Source of the DNA: Akkermansiaceae bacterium
Lineage (GTDB): Bacteria; Verrucomicrobiota; Verrucomicrobiia; Verrucomicrobiales; Akkermansiaceae
Assembly (NCBI GenBank): GCA_015061985.1
Contig: SUVN01000008.1
Coordinates: 1-64,000 of the forward strand
DNA: 64,000 bases
Reading direction: 5' to 3'
Made by a program: the position numbers and the translations under genes. Shown piece by piece: positions 29,186 through 39,971 of this stretch. The stretch's first letter is position 1, and each line of letters starts with the position of its first letter. A model generated the notes under the pieces. It made no database searches and was not told where the DNA came from. It was given only the letters and a program-made list of their open reading frames with translations.

Positions 29186-29450
29186 GCCGGTATATGTTCG
29201 ATGTTCTTTCAGAGCGAAATGATTCCATTGTTTTTCCATTCGCAATAGACCACACCACCCCTTTAAGCTTGTATACAGACTAAAGCAAATACCGTATTTT
29301 GTCAAGAATTTTGCCCCTCGTAACCTGCAATCAGCATCTTTTCTCAACACTCATCGCACTATCCGAAGTCATTCCGACACAAATTCCCCCTTCCCCTCGG
29401 AGATAGAGAGAGGAAGGGGGAGGAGAACAAATGAGTGAATGGTGTGTTCT

Positions 29451-32051
29451 TTATTCCGGCGTTTCTTGGGAAAGAGCTTCTGTCTCGCCCGCCGCATCAG
29501 ATTCCGTTTCGGACTCCTCCTCATCATCATCGGGGATGACGAGGGTGATTTCCTGAATGGTTTCCTTATCGTTGAGGGTGATGAGCTTCACGCCCTGAGT
29601 GGCGCGGCCGGTCTCACGGACGGTGTTGACCTTCATGCGGACGGACTGCCCGCCGTTGGTCATAATCATCAGCTCGTCCTCATCCGTCACCGTGGTGGCG
29701 GAGACAACCAGGCCGGTCTTGTCCGTGCAGTTCATGGTCTTGATACCGATACCACCGCGGCTCTGCAGGCGGTACTCGGCAAACTTGGTGCGCTTGCCCA
29801 GGCCGTTCTCCGAAACCACGAGGAGAGTCTCCTCATCATTCGGCACCACGGCCAGCGCCACCACGTAGTCACCCTCACGCAGCTTGATACCGCGCACACC
29901 GATGGTGTTGCGGCCCTGGGTGCGCATGTCGCTCTCGCTGAAGCGGATGCTCATGCCGTTGTGGGTCACGATGACCACATCCTGCTCCCCGGTGGTGAGC
30001 ATGGCGTTGACCAGCGAGTTCCCTTCCTCCAGGTTGATGGCGATGATACCGGCCTTGCGATAGTTCACGAAGTCGTTGAGAGCCGTCTTCTTGACGGTGC
30101 CGTCCTTCGTGGCAAAGACCACGTTGCCGGAATCCTCGGCAAAGGTGATATCCTTACCATCCTCGCTCACGCGGCGCTCCAGACGCAGGATAGCGGCAAT
30201 GCGTTCCTCTGCCTGCAGGTCCAGCAGGTTCTTGATGGAGCGTCCCTGGGCGCTGCGGGCAGCCTCATCAATCTCATACACGCGCTCCACGTACACACGC
30301 CCGGTGTTGGTGAAGAACATGATATAGTCATGATTCTGTGCGGCAAACAGGTGCTCCACGTAGTCGTTGGCATCCTTCTTGCTCTTGGTGGTGGCAGCCT
30401 TGATTCCCTTGCCGCCGCGGGCCTGCAGGCGGTATTCATCCGAATTGGTGCGCTTGATGTAACCGCTGTGGGTGATGGTCACAATCATGGAATCATTGGG
30501 GATGAGGTCCTCAATGGCCATATCACCCTCAAACGGGATGATGTGGGTCATGCGCGGCGTGGCGTACTTCTCCTTGATGGCACGCAGCTCATCTTTCACA
30601 ATACCCAGCACGCGGGCCTCGTTGGCCAGAATGTCCAGATAATCCTCAATCAGTTCCAGCAGCTTCTTGTACTCATCGGAAATCTTGTCGTTTTCCAGAG
30701 CAGTGAGCTGGTAAAGGCGCAGCTCAAGGATGGCGTTCACCTGGCGCTCCGTGAACACGTAGTCATCCCCCTGCACGGAGGGCTGGCTGTGGATGAGAAT
30801 GCCCAATCCCTTGGCCAGTGCCACCGGGAAGCGGAAAGCCATCAGGCGGTTACGGGCATCCTCACGGTTCCTGGAATCGCGGATGATGCGGATGAACTCA
30901 TCCAGATTGGCCAGGGCAATCAGGTAAGCTTCCAGCACCTCTGCGCGGTCCTCCGCCTTGCGCAGCAGGTACTTCGTGCGGCGCACAATCACCTCTCGGC
31001 GGTGCTCCACGTAGAAGTTGATGGCATCCTTCATGGTCAGCACCTTCGGGCGTCCCTCATGAATGGCCAGCATGTTCACGGCAAAGGAGGTGTCCAGACT
31101 GGTGAGCTTGTAGAGCTGGTTGATGACCACCTGCGGCCGGGCATCGCGCTTCAGCTCAATCTCGATGTAGTCCGTCAGGTCGCGCATGCCGGCAATATCC
31201 GTGATAACCTTATCACGCACCAGCTCTGCAATGCGCTCCTGCAGCACGGCGCGGTTCACCCCGTAAGGCACGTCCGAGATGTGGAGGAACTCGCGGCCGT
31301 TCTCATTGGTGACCACCTCAATCTTGCCGCGCATGCGGACACTGCCGCGCCCGGTGCGGAAGTAGCTGTCAATGCCCTTGTAACCCAGCACGTAGCCGCC
31401 CGTGGGGAAGTCCGGCCCCTTGATATAGGCACGCAGCTGCTCACTGGTGATATGGGGATTATCAATGTAGGCACAGACACCGTCCACCACCTCACCGAGG
31501 TTGTGCGGAGCCATGTTGGTGGCCATACCCACGGCAATACCCTGCCCGCCGTTCACCAGCAGGTTCGGGAAGGCGGAGGGGAACACCACGGGCTCCGTGG
31601 TACTGTTATCATAGTTCGGCTGGAAATCCACCGTGTCCTTGTCCAGGTCATCCATCAGGGAAAGTCCCAGGTGGCTCAGCTTGGCCTCCGTGTATCGGTA
31701 GGCAGCGGGCGGGTCACCTTCCGGCGAACCGAAGTTACCCTGCCCCAGCACCAGCACATCGCGCATGTACCAGGACTGCGCCATGTTCACCAGTGTGCCG
31801 TAGGCAGAGGCATCACCGTGCGGGTGGTATTTACCGATGGTGTCACCCACGATACGACCGCACTTGACCGTCCCCTTGGAGGGCACCAGCCCCAGCTCAT
31901 GCATGGCATAGAGCACGCGGCGCTGGGAGGGTTTGAGACCGTCACGCGCATCCGGCAGGGCGCGAGAGATAATGACCGACATGGAGTAGTCCAGGAAGCT
32001 GCGGGAAACCTCCTCTGCCACGTCTACCGGGCGAATTCTTGTTTCACTCAT
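29451..32051 (-). CDS. gyrA: DNA gyrase subunit A
   Basis: [33 protein letters not shown]-type motif; active-site Tyr region [12 protein letters not shown]-terminal beta-propeller. Confidence 0.97.
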   Translation of the reverse strand: MSETRIRPVDVAEEVSRSFLDYSMSVIISRALPDARDGLKPSQRRVLYAMHELGLVPSKGTVKCGRIVGDTIGKYHPHGDASAYGTLVNMAQSWYMRDVLVLGQGNFGSPEGDPPAAYRYTEAKLSHLGLSLMDDLDKDTVDFQPNYDNSTTEPVVFPSAFPNLLVNGGQGIAVGMATNMAPHNLGEVVDGVCAYIDNPHITSEQLRAYIKGPDFPTGGYVLGYKGIDSYFRTGRGSVRMRGKIEVVTNENGREFLHISDVPYGVNRAVLQERIAELVRDKVITDIAGMRDLTDYIEIELKRDARPQVVINQLYKLTSLDTSFAVNMLAIHEGRPKVLTMKDAINFYVEHRREVIVRRTKYLLRKAEDRAEVLEAYLIALANLDEFIRIIRDSRNREDARNRLMAFRFPVALAKGLGILIHSQPSVQGDDYVFTERQVNAILELRLYQLTALENDKISDEYKKLLELIEDYLDILANEARVLGIVKDELRAIKEKYATPRMTHIIPFEGDMAIEDLIPNDSMIVTITHSGYIKRTNSDEYRLQARGGKGIKAATTKSKKDANDYVEHLFAAQNHDYIMFFTNTGRVYVERVYEIDEAARSAQGRSIKNLLDLQAEERIAAILRLERRVSEDGKDITFAEDSGNVVFATKDGTVKKTALNDFVNYRKAGIIAINLEEGNSLVNAMLTTGEQDVVIVTHNGMSIRFSESDMRTQGRNTIGVRGIKLREGDYVVALAVVPNDEETLLVVSENGLGKRTKFAEYRLQSRGGIGIKTMNCTDKTGLVVSATTVTDEDELMIMTNGGQSVRMKVNTVRETGRATQGVKLITLNDKETIQEITLVIPDDDEEESETESDAAGETEALSQETPE

Positions 32052-32075
32052 AATTCAGGTAAAAAGGGTTGGGGG

Positions 32076-34634
32076 TTACACATCGAGGTTACGGACGTTG
32101 AGGGCATTATCCTCAATGAAGCGGCGGCGGGGCTCCACCAAATCACCCATGAGGATGGTGAACATCTTATCTGCCTGCACGGCGTTGTCATCATCCAGAC
32201 GCACGCGCAGCAGCTCGCGCTTCTCCGGGTCCATGGTGGTGTCGTACAGGTCCTTGGCGTTCATTTCACCCAGACCTTTGAATCGGGTGATGCTCACGCT
32301 GCGACCGCCGATTTCCAGCACCTTGGTCAGGATATCCGGCACGTAGTTGATGGCAGTCACCACGTTGCGGGAATTTTCCACCAGTTCGAAGACCGGGGCA
32401 TCATCGCTCAACAGCTTATCAGCGGCAATACCCAGCTCCTCCAGACGCGTCAGCACGCGGGTGATAGCCTTGGCCTCGTGCAGCTCGTGCAGCAGGGCAC
32501 GGCGGCTGGGACCCTCACGCACCGGCAGCGGATTGGCAGCCAGCTCCTCCTCGCTCGGCTCACCGAAGAGGAAGAGGTCGCGGTTCTCATCAGAGAACGC
32601 CGTCAGGCTCTCCATATCGGCAAAATACTGCACCTCCTCATCATTGCCGCAGCGTACCTTCACCAGATACTGCGGGAAATTGCCGGTGGCGGCACGGTGG
32701 CGCAGCAGGTCGCGGAAATCACCGCCGTGGCTGGCCACGCTGCCCTCATACTTCTGCAGGGAAATGAGCGTCTCCAGAATACCCATGAGCGTATCGGCAT
32801 CATAGGTTTGGCTGCCGTCCGGCGTGCGCAGGGTCACATCCCCGGCACCCAGAGAAATGAGCTTGCGGTTCAGCGATACCTCGTCCTGCACATACTGCTC
32901 CACCTTGCGGTGAATGACGCGGTAGAGCGGCGGCTGGGCAATGTAGAGATAGCCCGCACGCACCAGTTGCGGCATGTGGCGGCAGAAGAGCGTGAGCAGC
33001 AGCGTGCAGATATGCGCACCGTCCACGTCGGCATCAGCCATCAGAATAATCTTGTGGTAGCGCACCTTCGACAGGTCAAAGGAGCCCTCCCCTTCCCCAT
33101 CACCAATACCGGCACCAATGGCGGTGATGATGTTCTGAATGGTCTCACTGCCCAGCGCACGATCCAGACGGGCTTTTTCCACGTTGAGAATCTTACCGCG
33201 CAGCGGCAGAATAGCCTGCGTACGGCGGTCACGAGCTGTCTTGGCGGAACCGCCTGCAGAGTCACCCTCCACAATGAAGAGCTCGCACTTCTGCGGGTCG
33301 CGGTTGGAGCAGTCTGCCAGTTTGCCGGGCAGACCGCCGCCCACGGTCATGGCACTCTTGCGCACACTTTCGCGCGCCTTACGAGCGGCCTCTCGGGCGC
33401 GGGAGGCAATGAGGCAGCGGTCGATGATGACCTTGGCCACGGCGGGGTTCTCCTCAAAGTATTCCTTGAGCTCCTCATACACCACACTGCTGACCACGCC
33501 TTCAATCTCCGTGTTCACCAGCTTGTCCTTGGTCTGGGAGGAGAAACGCGGGTTGGGCATCTTCACGGAGATGACCGCCACGAGACCTTCACGCACGTCA
33601 TCGCCGTTCAGGCTGGGGTCTTTATCCTTCAGCAGGTTGTTGCTCTTGGCGTAGTTGTTGATGGCGCGGGTGAGCGAGCTGCGGAAGCCGGAAAGGTGCG
33701 TACCGCCGTCCGCGTTGAAGATAGAGTTGGCGTAGCACTGAATCTGGTAGCGGTCGCTGTCGTTGTACTGCATCACCACGTCCACGATGACATCATCCTC
33801 CATGGTCTTGCCGTCGTACTCCACCTCAATGTGGCGCACACCGCTCATGACAATGGGCTCAGCGGTAATGAGGGTCTTATTCTCGCCCAGCTGCTTCACG
33901 AACTCCTTGATACCGTCCTTGTAATAGAACGTCTCCGTGCGCTCCTGCCCGCTGCGCTCATCTGTCAGTTCGATGACAAGACCGGGATTCAGGAAGGCAA
34001 GCTCGCGCAGACGGCGAGCCAGCAGGTCGAACTTGAACTCCGTGGTATCCGTAAAGATGGTCGGATCCGGCAGGAAGGTGATGGCCGTGCCGGTCTGCGA
34101 TTCCGGGCAGGAACCGGTCACATGCAGCTTCTCCACCGTCTTGCCGCGCTCAAAAGTGATGACGTGGCGCTTACCGTCGCGGCGCACCTCAGCCTTGAAG
34201 AAGTCGGAAAGCGCGTTCACACACTTGGCACCCACACCGTGCAGACCGCCGGAATACTTGTAGGCACCCTGGCCGAACTTACCGCCGGCGTGCAGGTTGG
34301 TGAGCACCAGCTCCACGGCGGGAATGCCGAACTTGGGGTGCATATCCACCGGGATACCGCGACCGTTGTCTATCACGGAGATGGTACCGCCCTCGTGTAT
34401 CTGGATGATGATTTTGCTGCAATATCCGGCCAGATGCTCATCGATGGAGTTATCCAGCACCTCAAACACGCAATGATGCAAACCACGTTCATCCGGGTCA
34501 CCAATGTACATACCCGGACGCTTACGCACGGCCTCCAGACCCTCCAGCTTATCAATCTGGGCGGCGCCGTACTCCTGCTGAGCCCCGGTCGAAAGCTTTT
34601 CAGCATCCTCCGGGGGCGTTGTGTTATCACTCAT
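32076..34634 (-). CDS. gyrB: DNA gyrase subunit B
   Basis: LEGLEAVRKRPGMYIGDPDERGLHHCVFEVLDNSIDE; TOPRIM LFIVEGDSAGGSAKTARDRRTQAILPLRGKILNVEKA. Confidence 0.97.
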   Translation of the reverse strand: MSDNTTPPEDAEKLSTGAQQEYGAAQIDKLEGLEAVRKRPGMYIGDPDERGLHHCVFEVLDNSIDEHLAGYCSKIIIQIHEGGTISVIDNGRGIPVDMHPKFGIPAVELVLTNLHAGGKFGQGAYKYSGGLHGVGAKCVNALSDFFKAEVRRDGKRHVITFERGKTVEKLHVTGSCPESQTGTAITFLPDPTIFTDTTEFKFDLLARRLRELAFLNPGLVIELTDERSGQERTETFYYKDGIKEFVKQLGENKTLITAEPIVMSGVRHIEVEYDGKTMEDDVIVDVVMQYNDSDRYQIQCYANSIFNADGGTHLSGFRSSLTRAINNYAKSNNLLKDKDPSLNGDDVREGLVAVISVKMPNPRFSSQTKDKLVNTEIEGVVSSVVYEELKEYFEENPAVAKVIIDRCLIASRAREAARKARESVRKSAMTVGGGLPGKLADCSNRDPQKCELFIVEGDSAGGSAKTARDRRTQAILPLRGKILNVEKARLDRALGSETIQNIITAIGAGIGDGEGEGSFDLSKVRYHKIILMADADVDGAHICTLLLTLFCRHMPQLVRAGYLYIAQPPLYRVIHRKVEQYVQDEVSLNRKLISLGAGDVTLRTPDGSQTYDADTLMGILETLISLQKYEGSVASHGGDFRDLLRHRAATGNFPQYLVKVRCGNDEEVQYFADMESLTAFSDENRDLFLFGEPSEEELAANPLPVREGPSRRALLHELHEAKAITRVLTRLEELGIAADKLLSDDAPVFELVENSRNVVTAINYVPDILTKVLEIGGRSVSITRFKGLGEMNAKDLYDTTMDPEKRELLRVRLDDDNAVQADKMFTILMGDLVEPRRRFIEDNALNVRNLDV

Positions 34635-34829
34635 AAGTGCCGCCCATTATACGCGCGTACGCGCGCGCCTCAATATTAAAGTATGTCATCAATTCATAAA
34701 ACAGAAATCAAGCCGACACAGATATAGGTCCAACTTACGGAGCGTATTGAAAAGCAAACATAAAAAACACTTGCCAAATGAAGCGAGATGATATAACCTC
34801 TTAGCTCTCTTCACTCCACCAGAACATAC

Positions 34830-36254
34830 ATGAAACACGTTCATTTCCTCGGAATATGCGGTACTGCAATGGGGGCTGTTGCCTCTGCCATGGCTCGCAA
34901 AGGCTTTGTGGTCACCGGAACCGATGCCAACGTCTACCCGCCCATGTCCACCTTTCTGGAGAGTGAGGGCATTCAGATTTTCCAGGGCTACAAGCCCTCC
35001 AACATTCCGGATGATGCGGAGCTCATTGTCATCGGCAATGCCATGAGCCGCGGCAATATCGAGGTGGAAGCCGTACTGAACCGCCGCCTTCGCTACATGA
35101 GCCTGCCGGAAACCATGAAGGAGTTCTTCCTCTGGGGGCGGCGCAACTTTGTGATCACCGGCACCCATGGCAAAACCACCACCACCTCCATGCTGGCCTG
35201 GATGATGGAGGCCAACGGTCTGAACCCCAGCTTCATGATTGGCGGTATCGCCCGCAATCTGGGACGCGGCGGCCGTTTCACCGATTCCGATTTCTGCGTG
35301 CTGGAGGGGGATGAATACGACACCTCGTTCTTCGACAAGCGCTCCAAGTTCCTGCACTACCTGCCGGAGGTGGTCATCATCAACAACATTGAGATGGACC
35401 ATGCCGACATCTACGCCAACGTGGATGAAATCAAGCTTTCCTTTGAGCGCTTACTGCGCGTGGTTCCCTCCAACGGGCTGGTCTTCATCAATGCCGATTG
35501 TCCGAACTGCGCCGCCGTGCGCGAGTCGGCCGCAGCGCAGCTTCGCACGGTCAACATCGTGAGTGTGGGCATGAGCGAGAACGCAGATGTACGCATCGGC
35601 AACATCGCGCACCGCACAGACGGCTCCTCCTTCACCCTGACCACGGCAGAAGACACCCCGTACGCCCTCAACGGGGTCACGCTGAATGTGCCCATGATTG
35701 GTGATTTCAACATCCGCAACGCCGCCATGGCCGCCTGTGCCGCCCGCATCGCCGGGCTGAATGCAGAGCAAATCAGCGATGCTCTCAACGCCTTTGAGGG
35801 CGTAGCACGCCGCCAGGAGGTGCGTGGCACCGTGAACGGCGTAACCGTGGTCGATGACTTTGCCCACCACCCCACCGCCATTTCTCAGGCCATTGCCGGC
35901 CTTCGCCAGCGATTCCCGAAGAGCCGTCTCTGGGTACTCTTCGAACCGCGCAGCAACACCACCATCCGCAATCTCTTCCAGCATGAGCTGGCAGCCTCCC
36001 TCGCAGAAGCGGACTTCGCCGTGGTGGCCCGCGTGGAAAACCACAAGAAGCTCAAGCCGGAGGAGCAGCTGGACGAACAGCTGCTCTGCGAGGAAATCAC
36101 CAAAGCCGGCACAGAATGCCATCTGGGTGAATCCGTGGATGAAATCGTGGCACACGTGGTGACCCATGTTCACCCCGGCGATGTACTGCTGGTGATGAGC
36201 AACGGTGGATTCGGCGGCATCCACAACAAGCTGCTGGCCGGGCTCGTGCAATAA
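34830..36254 (+). CDS. mpl: UDP-N-acetylmuramate:L-alanyl-gamma-D-glutamyl-meso-diaminopimelate ligase
   Basis: MKHVHFLGICGTAMGAVASAM; VITGTHGKTTTTSMLAWMME; VVDDFAHHPTAISQAI. Confidence 0.9.
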   Translation: MKHVHFLGICGTAMGAVASAMARKGFVVTGTDANVYPPMSTFLESEGIQIFQGYKPSNIPDDAELIVIGNAMSRGNIEVEAVLNRRLRYMSLPETMKEFFLWGRRNFVITGTHGKTTTTSMLAWMMEANGLNPSFMIGGIARNLGRGGRFTDSDFCVLEGDEYDTSFFDKRSKFLHYLPEVVIINNIEMDHADIYANVDEIKLSFERLLRVVPSNGLVFINADCPNCAAVRESAAAQLRTVNIVSVGMSENADVRIGNIAHRTDGSSFTLTTAEDTPYALNGVTLNVPMIGDFNIRNAAMAACAARIAGLNAEQISDALNAFEGVARRQEVRGTVNGVTVVDDFAHHPTAISQAIAGLRQRFPKSRLWVLFEPRSNTTIRNLFQHELAASLAEADFAVVARVENHKKLKPEEQLDEQLLCEEITKAGTECHLGESVDEIVAHVVTHVHPGDVLLVMSNGGFGGIHNKLLAGLVQ

Positions 36255-36280
36255 GCCCCCCACTTGCCCGCGATTTTCCG

Positions 36281-36318
36281 AACACCTGAGCGCCCAAGCG
36301 GCACCAGGTGTTCTTTAT
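36281..36318. terminator. Hairpin between convergent mpl and downstream gene
   Basis: AACACCTG...CAGGTGTT followed by CTTTATTT. Confidence 0.5.
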
Positions 36319-36890
36319 TTCGCGTTTTTCAGCTCCTCTATGGCGCGGAGCACGCGGTCATTGATGCTCTTCATCCGCCACAGCATGGCAAAAATCAACA
36401 TGCTGATGATGGTCAGATAAATCACAACTCCCCAGCAGAGCATGCGAACAGAATCCAGCACCGTGGACACCTTTTCGTGATTCACGATTTTTTCGGTAAT
36501 GATATTGGCCAGCTCACGGGCGTATTCCTTACCCTCATCCTTGTAGCGGTTCAGGTAATCGCGCAGGGTGAGCTCTGTTGTTTCCTTCAGCACAGCGCCA
36601 AGCTGCTTTGCCAGGTAGGCAGGATCCGTCATCCCCTGCACCAGCACCCCTACGGATTTACCCAACTTTGCCATCGTATTGGCCTCCTGCGTTTCAGATG
36701 CAGCAGTAGCCTCATCAACAGGCGGTTGCTGTTGCGCTTGTTTCTTTTCCGCACGCTGTTTCATGATGGCCGAGCCAAAATCCAACAAACCACCCACGAT
36801 TTGTTCGGTTTTAGACGAAGCAGAATCCTGCGCAACAGCTGCACAAGCCAGAGCAACAAACAGAAAACACAAGCAGAGGGCCTTTCTCAT
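36315..36890 (-). CDS. Hypothetical exported/membrane protein
   Basis: Signal peptide MRKALCLCFLFVALACAAVAQ and C-terminal TM. Confidence 0.6.
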   Translation of the reverse strand: MRKALCLCFLFVALACAAVAQDSASSKTEQIVGGLLDFGSAIMKQRAEKKQAQQQPPVDEATAASETQEANTMAKLGKSVGVLVQGMTDPAYLAKQLGAVLKETTELTLRDYLNRYKDEGKEYARELANIITEKIVNHEKVSTVLDSVRMLCWGVVIYLTIISMLIFAMLWRMKSINDRVLRAIEELKNAK

Positions 36891-36945
36891 ATCTGCATAT
36901 CGTATCATGTTAAGGTTCACGTTTCAAGCCCTCACTTCTCAGGTC

Positions 36946-36978
36946 GCAAAAAAACCCGCTGCAAAAACGCAGCGGGCT
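36946..36978 (-). terminator. Terminator downstream of the Ala/Pro/Lys-rich protein
   Basis: CCCGCTGC-aaaaac-GCAGCGGG with T run on the minus strand. Confidence 0.65.
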
Positions 36979-37000
36979 GAAAATGGCTGACAGCGCCTCT

Positions 37001-37807
37001 TTACTCTGCCGATTCCTGCGTTTCTGCAGAAGGCTCAGCAGCCTCAGACTCAGCAGGGGATGCCGGCGCCGGGCGATGTCGGGCAGCCTCCAGCAGGAAA
37101 ATCTCTGCCACCTTGAACGCGCGGCGGGATGCTTCTGCAGCAGTGCGGTCATCCATGAGCGCAAGGCCCTCCTCCGTCACTTCGCCCAAAAAGATTTTCC
37201 AGGCACGGCGATTGAGCTCGTCCGGGTCAACCTTGGGTGCATTCTGCCCCTGCTGTTGGTCGCGATTGTTATCCTCTCGATTACGGTTGCGATTCCGACG
37301 GCGCTTGCGGCGGCTGTTACCGCCGCCCTCATTACCGCCCACTACCTCAGGCATGGCAAATCCGGGCACAGGGTCGGGCTTACGGAACTCTGCGGGGGGC
37401 TCAGGTATATCCATTTCCTCACGCGGAGCGGGAGCCTTCTGCTCTGCAACCGGCCGGGGCTCAGGAGCAGGCGCAGCTGCTTCCTGTGCCGGTTTGGAGT
37501 CTTTATTATTCTTCTTCTGACGGCGCTCCGGGCGGGGCGTTTCCTGCGGAGCCGGTGACTCAACGACAGGAGCAGATGGTGCATCTGCCGCTACCGGAGC
37601 TTCCTTCGGTGTCTCTTTCTTACGACGCGGGGCGCGGGGCTTGCTCACTTTTTCGGGAGCGGGGGAGGCGGCAGGAACGCCGGCATCTCCTTCGGGTGCC
37701 GCAGCGGGAGCCTTGCTGCGCGAGCTCTTGCGGGGAGCGCGCGTCTTGGCCGGCTTCACCGGGGCATCAGTCTTGATTTCTTCCTGATCCATTTTAAATG
37801 ATGTCAT
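37001..37807 (-). CDS. Low-complexity Ala/Pro/Lys/Arg-rich protein
   Basis: KPAKTRAPRKSSRSKAPAAAPEG...SRRKRRRNRNRNREDNNRDQQQG; ATGA overlap with the upstream deacetylase gene. Confidence 0.6.
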   Translation of the reverse strand: MTSFKMDQEEIKTDAPVKPAKTRAPRKSSRSKAPAAAPEGDAGVPAASPAPEKVSKPRAPRRKKETPKEAPVAADAPSAPVVESPAPQETPRPERRQKKNNKDSKPAQEAAAPAPEPRPVAEQKAPAPREEMDIPEPPAEFRKPDPVPGFAMPEVVGGNEGGGNSRRKRRRNRNRNREDNNRDQQQGQNAPKVDPDELNRRAWKIFLGEVTEEGLALMDDRTAAEASRRAFKVAEIFLLEAARHRPAPASPAESEAAEPSAETQESAE

Positions 37808-39102
37808 TGTTGAACCGTTGCGTACGGGTCAATACAGAACGACCACTCTGCCTTGTGGGCGGTGCCGTCCGTACTTTTCCACGTCACATGAACGGAAATA
37901 TTGGGCATATAGATGCGCACAGGGGGAGTCCACTGTACGGTGCGCGTATTCCTGTCTACCCGGGCAGGAACGCGTCCGAAACCGCTCACAGCCATGTGAA
38001 CAGTTGAGAAATCCACTCCGGCCATCCGGCTCATATCAACGGAAATGGGACCGAAATCGCAGGGAACAGTCTCGTTCACCCCGGGGTGGACAGGGAATGG
38101 CGGCGGCGGCGTGGAGGTGGGCAGAGTGCCGGGAGCAGCCCCCGTCACCGCAGCAGTACCAAGCTGCGTGATGCGAAAATCCATCGCGCGGCGGAAAATG
38201 GAATGATTGTTGCCGAAAATCATGTACCGGCGAATCTGGAGAGGATTTTCCGTGACGGTTACCTTACCGGGAATCACGGTAAAGGCAGCCTTGCAGCCGT
38301 ATCCGGGCAGGCGTTCCTCCATGGCCGGGGTATGGTAGCCACCCGGGTAACAGTACGTATCAATGGGGCCGAATAAGCCTGAAAGCTTGGGAAAAGTTGC
38401 ACCTATTTCCCGCTCTATCATCTCCGCCTCGGCTTCCGCTCCCTTGGCGGCGGCGGCTTTCCAGGCTCGGGGATAAGCGTGGCTGGTGGAATGGCTGCCT
38501 ATGGTGGCCCCGTTCTGCTGCATCTCCCGAATCATCGCCGGAGACATACTATCCCCGCGTCCGCTCAGGAACTGCGTATAGAGAAAAAGGTGAAAGGGAT
38601 AGCCGAATTCATGCAGAATGGGATACGCCTCCGTGTAAACACTCTTCCAACCATCATCCAGCGTGATGAGCACACAGCGAGCCGGCAGCTCACGTGTGCC
38701 GAAGCGCCACTCCAGAAACTCCGGCATACTGATGACCGTCAACCCGGCATCCCGTATGTACTCCATCTGCTTACGAAAATCGCTCGTCCGCATGAGCATA
38801 TCCGTCACCGGGGCCGTCTTGCTGAAATTGTGATACCCCAGAATGGCCACCCGGGTCTGGTCACGAGAAACAACCATGCGTGAATCCGGCTTATGTTCCG
38901 TTTCCTCAGCTCCCACCTCTTCAGCAAAATCATCATCCATGAACGGAGAATACGATGCCATATCCTCAGCCAGTGGGTCAGGATTAAGCGGCAGCGGAGC
39001 CGCGTCCTGACCAAAAGCCAGGCCGCACCCCACCAGTAGCAACAGCAACTGCACAATTGCCCTCACGGGCGTGAGACTATCAGGATTCACCCCGCTTAGC
39101 AA
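37804..39102 (-). CDS. Polysaccharide deacetylase family protein
   Basis: RVAILGYHNFSKTAPVTDMLMRTSDFRKQMEYI; RCVLITLDDGWKSVYTEAYPILHEFGYPFHLFLYT; ATIGSHSTSHAYP. Confidence 0.85.
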   Translation of the reverse strand: MLSGVNPDSLTPVRAIVQLLLLLVGCGLAFGQDAAPLPLNPDPLAEDMASYSPFMDDDFAEEVGAEETEHKPDSRMVVSRDQTRVAILGYHNFSKTAPVTDMLMRTSDFRKQMEYIRDAGLTVISMPEFLEWRFGTRELPARCVLITLDDGWKSVYTEAYPILHEFGYPFHLFLYTQFLSGRGDSMSPAMIREMQQNGATIGSHSTSHAYPRAWKAAAAKGAEAEAEMIEREIGATFPKLSGLFGPIDTYCYPGGYHTPAMEERLPGYGCKAAFTVIPGKVTVTENPLQIRRYMIFGNNHSIFRRAMDFRITQLGTAAVTGAAPGTLPTSTPPPPFPVHPGVNETVPCDFGPISVDMSRMAGVDFSTVHMAVSGFGRVPARVDRNTRTVQWTPPVRIYMPNISVHVTWKSTDGTAHKAEWSFCIDPYATVQQ

Positions 39103-39182
39103 GTCTTTATTGCGCCTTTTGGTAAATACAGCAACAATTTATGGTGGCATTCAACCGTAAAATATGATAGAATCCCGCACAC

Positions 39183-39971
39183 ATGGCAAACAACGACATC
39201 ATTTGCAGACCCACCCTCGATACGTTCATACGCTTCGGTATCGTTCTGGCAGCATTCCTCGGTTTCGGAATATATTTCTTCTACGACGCTGCCATCGGTT
39301 ACCGCAAAGCCAACGAGGTATACTACAGCTACCGGGCATTCGCCCAACTGGGAGACAAGGCCACCACAAGCTATCGTTCCGATAACTGGGAGACGGAACG
39401 GCGCAGCTCACCGCTGATTGAAACCCGCACCGTAAACGAAGAGCCGGCAGCAGCGGATGACGAGCATATCTACCCGCTTCCCGCAAACTGTGAAGCTGCA
39501 CGCACCTGCCCACCTGAAACATACAACTTCCAAGCCATGGCCAAAAGCTGGAATGACTGCTGGCTTGCCTATACCGCCCGCATGAAATACCCCTCCCAAC
39601 CGGCTGACCATCCCTATGATGAAGCCGCCATCCGCGAGCAATGGTATGCAGGCGGAGTCTGCATGGCGATTTCGGCAGCACTGCTCTTCCTGGTGATTCG
39701 TACTGCCCGCCGGGTCATGGCGCTGCGGGGTGACACCGTTACTGCCGCCGGGCTGACATTCAGCATCGCCGATATTACCCGTCTGGATTTACGCCAGTGG
39801 GGCAAAGGGTTCAAGGGAATAGCCTATGCCACCGTAAATGGCAGAAAGGTTCGCCTTGACGGCATGACCTACGGCGGCTTTGACCCGAAAAAGGGAGAAC
39901 CGGCCGACGTGTTCATGAAAGCCCTGCTGGCCCGCTATCAGGGTGAAGTTCTGGAATATGAAGAGACCTGA
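39183..39971 (+). CDS. Two-TM membrane protein, unknown
   Basis: 262 aa, TM near residues 15-35 and 155-170; first gene of a coupled operon. Confidence 0.65.
   Translation: MANNDIICRPTLDTFIRFGIVLAAFLGFGIYFFYDAAIGYRKANEVYYSYRAFAQLGDKATTSYRSDNWETERRSSPLIETRTVNEEPAAADDEHIYPLPANCEAARTCPPETYNFQAMAKSWNDCWLAYTARMKYPSQPADHPYDEAAIREQWYAGGVCMAISAALLFLVIRTARRVMALRGDTVTAAGLTFSIADITRLDLRQWGKGFKGIAYATVNGRKVRLDGMTYGGFDPKKGEPADVFMKALLARYQGEVLEYEET

Noticed and set aside
29387-29420. CCCCCTTCCCCTC...GAGGAAGGGGG as gyrA terminator
   Set aside because: Imperfect stem with no clear T run on the minus strand; left uncalled.
34653-34671. Alternating ACGCGCGTACGCGCGCG upstream of gyrB as a Z-DNA regulatory site
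   Set aside because: Suggestive but short, with no supporting context; not distinguishable from chance in a GC-rich genome.
29439-34679. 1746-aa plus-strand ORF as a giant protein gene
   Set aside because: Lies exactly antisense to clear gyrA and gyrB; His/Val/Leu-rich composition with no recognisable domain, typical of mirror frames in GC-rich genes.
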